Source: Rhizobium sp. L1K21
GTDB taxonomy: Bacteria; Pseudomonadota; Alphaproteobacteria; Rhizobiales; Rhizobiaceae
Direction of reading: 5' to 3'
Length of the DNA stretch: 64,000 nucleotides
NCBI RefSeq assembly: GCF_024055895.1
Contig: NZ_JAMXLE010000009.1
Coordinates: forward strand, 62,001-126,000
This document shows, in pieces, positions 62,833 through 64,000 of the stretch. Below the pieces are notes generated by a model. That model did no database searches and was not told the DNA's origin. It saw nothing but the letters and a program-made list of their open reading frames with translations. The translations under genes and the position numbers were made by a program. Each line of letters opens with the position of its first letter. Position 1 is the stretch's first letter.

Positions 62833-63087
62833 ATGAAGGTCTGCTTTTCAGCGGGGAAGCTGGCAGCTTGAACGTCCGCAAAGATGAAGGGTTCGGGTGC
62901 CTTTAGGCGTACGAAAGCCCCTCTTGCAGGAACCCGCGGGCGGAATACTCCGAGCTATGGGGATTTGTGTTTTGGTGCGTCTGGGCGGCGGTCCGCGTGC
63001 AATATTACGGTGTGAGGGTATGAACCAGCTTTGCCAGGCCACCTCCATGGTGCCCAGCCTTTTTGCCATTCATCACCTGAGCCTCGA

Positions 63088-63411
63088 TTACGTCAGACGC
63101 CGCAAATGGCACTCGATATCCATGCGTTCGTGGAAAATCTCCACCACATCCAGGATGTCGGCACGTTCGCGCAGGATCAGGACGTGGCTCCCCTCACGGT
63201 AATAGCAGAGATTGGTGGCCTCCTGATCGCCTCCCATCAGCACGCCGCAGGGCCGCGCAGCAGGGCCTTCTCCGGCCGCCAGTGTATCAACTCGAAGCGT
63301 CAGACGACGCACATAGGCTTCGGCCTGCGCCTCCCCAAATTGCTCAAAGGTATAATCGGCAATGTCTTCCAGGCGCGCCAAGGCGGCAGGCGAATAGACG
63401 ACCGTCTTCAC
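63088..63411 (-). CDS. parE: ParE/RelE-superfamily toxin
   Basis: 107-residue toxin. SPAALARLEDIADYTFEQFG and the C-terminal REGSHVLILRERADILDVVEIFHERMD match ParE toxins, which poison gyrase. ATG 63411 overlaps the antitoxin stop by four bases. A typical antitoxin-first operon. Target and activity inferred from family. Confidence 0.87.
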   Translation of the reverse strand: MKTVVYSPAALARLEDIADYTFEQFGEAQAEAYVRRLTLRVDTLAAGEGPAARPCGVLMGGDQEATNLCYYREGSHVLILRERADILDVVEIFHERMDIECHLRRLT

Positions 63412-63698
63412 GCCGGTGCCGTCCGCTTCCTGACCACATTCGCCATGATCCTGGCCGTCGCCTGCTCAGCCGTGAGCGCAACGCCCTCACCCCGATCAAG
63501 CTGATCAACACCGATGGCAATCCTTGTGCGAATTTCCGTGAGTTCAGCCAGTTGAACTTCACGGCGTTCCTTCAGGACGCGCAGTCCTTCGCGTAAGACC
63601 TCGCTGGCATTGGCGTATTCGCCGGAAGCTACGAGATCATCGACAAAGGACGACAATTGCGGTGTCAGGGCGACGTTACGGGCGTGCGCGGCAGGCAT
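63408..63698 (-). CDS. parD: ParD-family antitoxin
   Basis: 96-residue antitoxin with an N-terminal ribbon-helix-helix (VALTPQLSSFVDDLVASGEYANASEVLREGL) and a C-terminal toxin-binding tail. ATG 63698 has GGAG 8 bases upstream; the longer frame upstream has no site. It neutralises the downstream ParE and represses the pair's promoter. Confidence 0.88.
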   Translation of the reverse strand: MPAAHARNVALTPQLSSFVDDLVASGEYANASEVLREGLRVLKERREVQLAELTEIRTRIAIGVDQLDRGEGVALTAEQATARIMANVVRKRTAPA

Positions 63699-64000
63699 AG
63701 GTTCACTCCGTTTAGAGAATCCATCAGATCGCACTATAGCAAAGGGTGGCCAATATTGACACCCTCAATCGGCTCCAAATGTGAGAACCGGCACTGCCCG
63801 CCCGAGAATACCCCCATTGTCGGTCATGTCGTAGCGCCTTGTTTCGCATTGCCGATCGACGCTAAAGACGGCCAGCACCAGAGAGGCTTGCACCCGAAGG
63901 GTCGAAACGAAGTGGAGAACCGCAAGCCGTAGCGATTTTGCTTCGCGCAAGGAATGGCGCGGAACGCGACAGGGGAAAATCGTTGCGGGCAAGGTTGCCG
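63699..64000. other. Window end, no gene recognised
   Basis: 302 bases up to the edge. A minus-strand frame (63765-63992) exists but has no recognisable domain and no ribosome-binding site. The parDE promoter and its RHH operator should lie just beyond 63698; no palindrome was picked out by eye. Confidence 0.4.

Noticed and set aside
63765-63992. 75-codon minus-strand frame at window end
   Set aside because: No domain, no ribosome-binding site, arginine/leucine-rich chance composition.

Overview
This window looks like a catabolic accessory region of an alphaproteobacterium of the Hyphomicrobiales, most likely Brucella/Ochrobactrum-like or Rhizobium-like. That assignment is inferred from the gene families, the rhizobial-type rha locus order (R-S-T-P-Q-U-K, divergent from D-I) and the moderate GC content; no rRNA or housekeeping gene fixes it. 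Almost everything is catabolism, uptake or local regulation. I saw no tRNA, rRNA, CRISPR array or complete insertion sequence.

Region by region. (1) 1-7.7 kb, minus strand: an aromatic/alkenylbenzene-type operon with a nitroreductase-like protein, an Asp/Glu racemase-family protein, an MFS transporter, a carotenoid-oxygenase-family double-bond-cleaving dioxygenase, a GST, a GlcG/HbpS protein, a tandem EthD protein and an aldehyde dehydrogenase cut by the window edge. Two diverged copies of an 82-bp regulatory block sit upstream of two of its transcription starts, and beside one of them is the first ten codons of a LysR-type gene. (2) 8.3-19.0 kb: a complete L-rhamnose locus, rhaRSTPQUK (minus) divergent from rhaDI (plus), with a phased hexamer array between them. 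(3) 19.5-38.7 kb: a large, probably coordinated catabolic system. It comprises a Baeyer-Villiger-type flavoprotein, a flavin reductase, a SnoaL-like protein, an ADP-forming acyl-CoA ligase, an SMP-30 lactonase, a Liv-type solute-binding protein and an SDR. Across an IclR regulator are the Liv permeases and ATPases, two unlike acyl-CoA dehydrogenases, two enoyl-CoA hydratases, an AMP-forming acyl-CoA ligase and an SDR fusion, with a TetR regulator. It reads as import, oxidation, ring opening, CoA activation and beta-oxidation of an alicyclic or terpenoid-like substrate. (4) 40.4-49.0 kb: a TetR regulator; a TAXI-TRAP transporter with a DUF1254/DUF1214 protein and a second ADP-forming ligase; a divergent alkylsulfatase-like MBL protein; then an IS6-type transposase scrap. 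(5) 49.3-58.4 kb: a homoprotocatechuate meta-cleavage operon (hpaF, hpaE, two unrelated extradiol dioxygenases, a secreted SnoaL protein, succinate-semialdehyde dehydrogenase, hpaG, hpaH, hpaI) with divergent hpaR and a perfect 16-bp palindrome. (6) 58.4-62.8 kb: a decayed MATE pump tail followed by a four-gene Fe-siderophore ABC importer. (7) 63.1-63.7 kb: a ParDE toxin-antitoxin pair.

The strongest leads for something undescribed are the 19.5-38.7 kb ring-oxidation/beta-oxidation system, with its noncanonical BVMO fingerprint and a dead SDR domain; the double extradiol dioxygenase in the hpa operon; and the duplicated regulatory block with a LysR remnant. Coordinates give my preferred start codons, chosen mainly by ribosome-binding sites.
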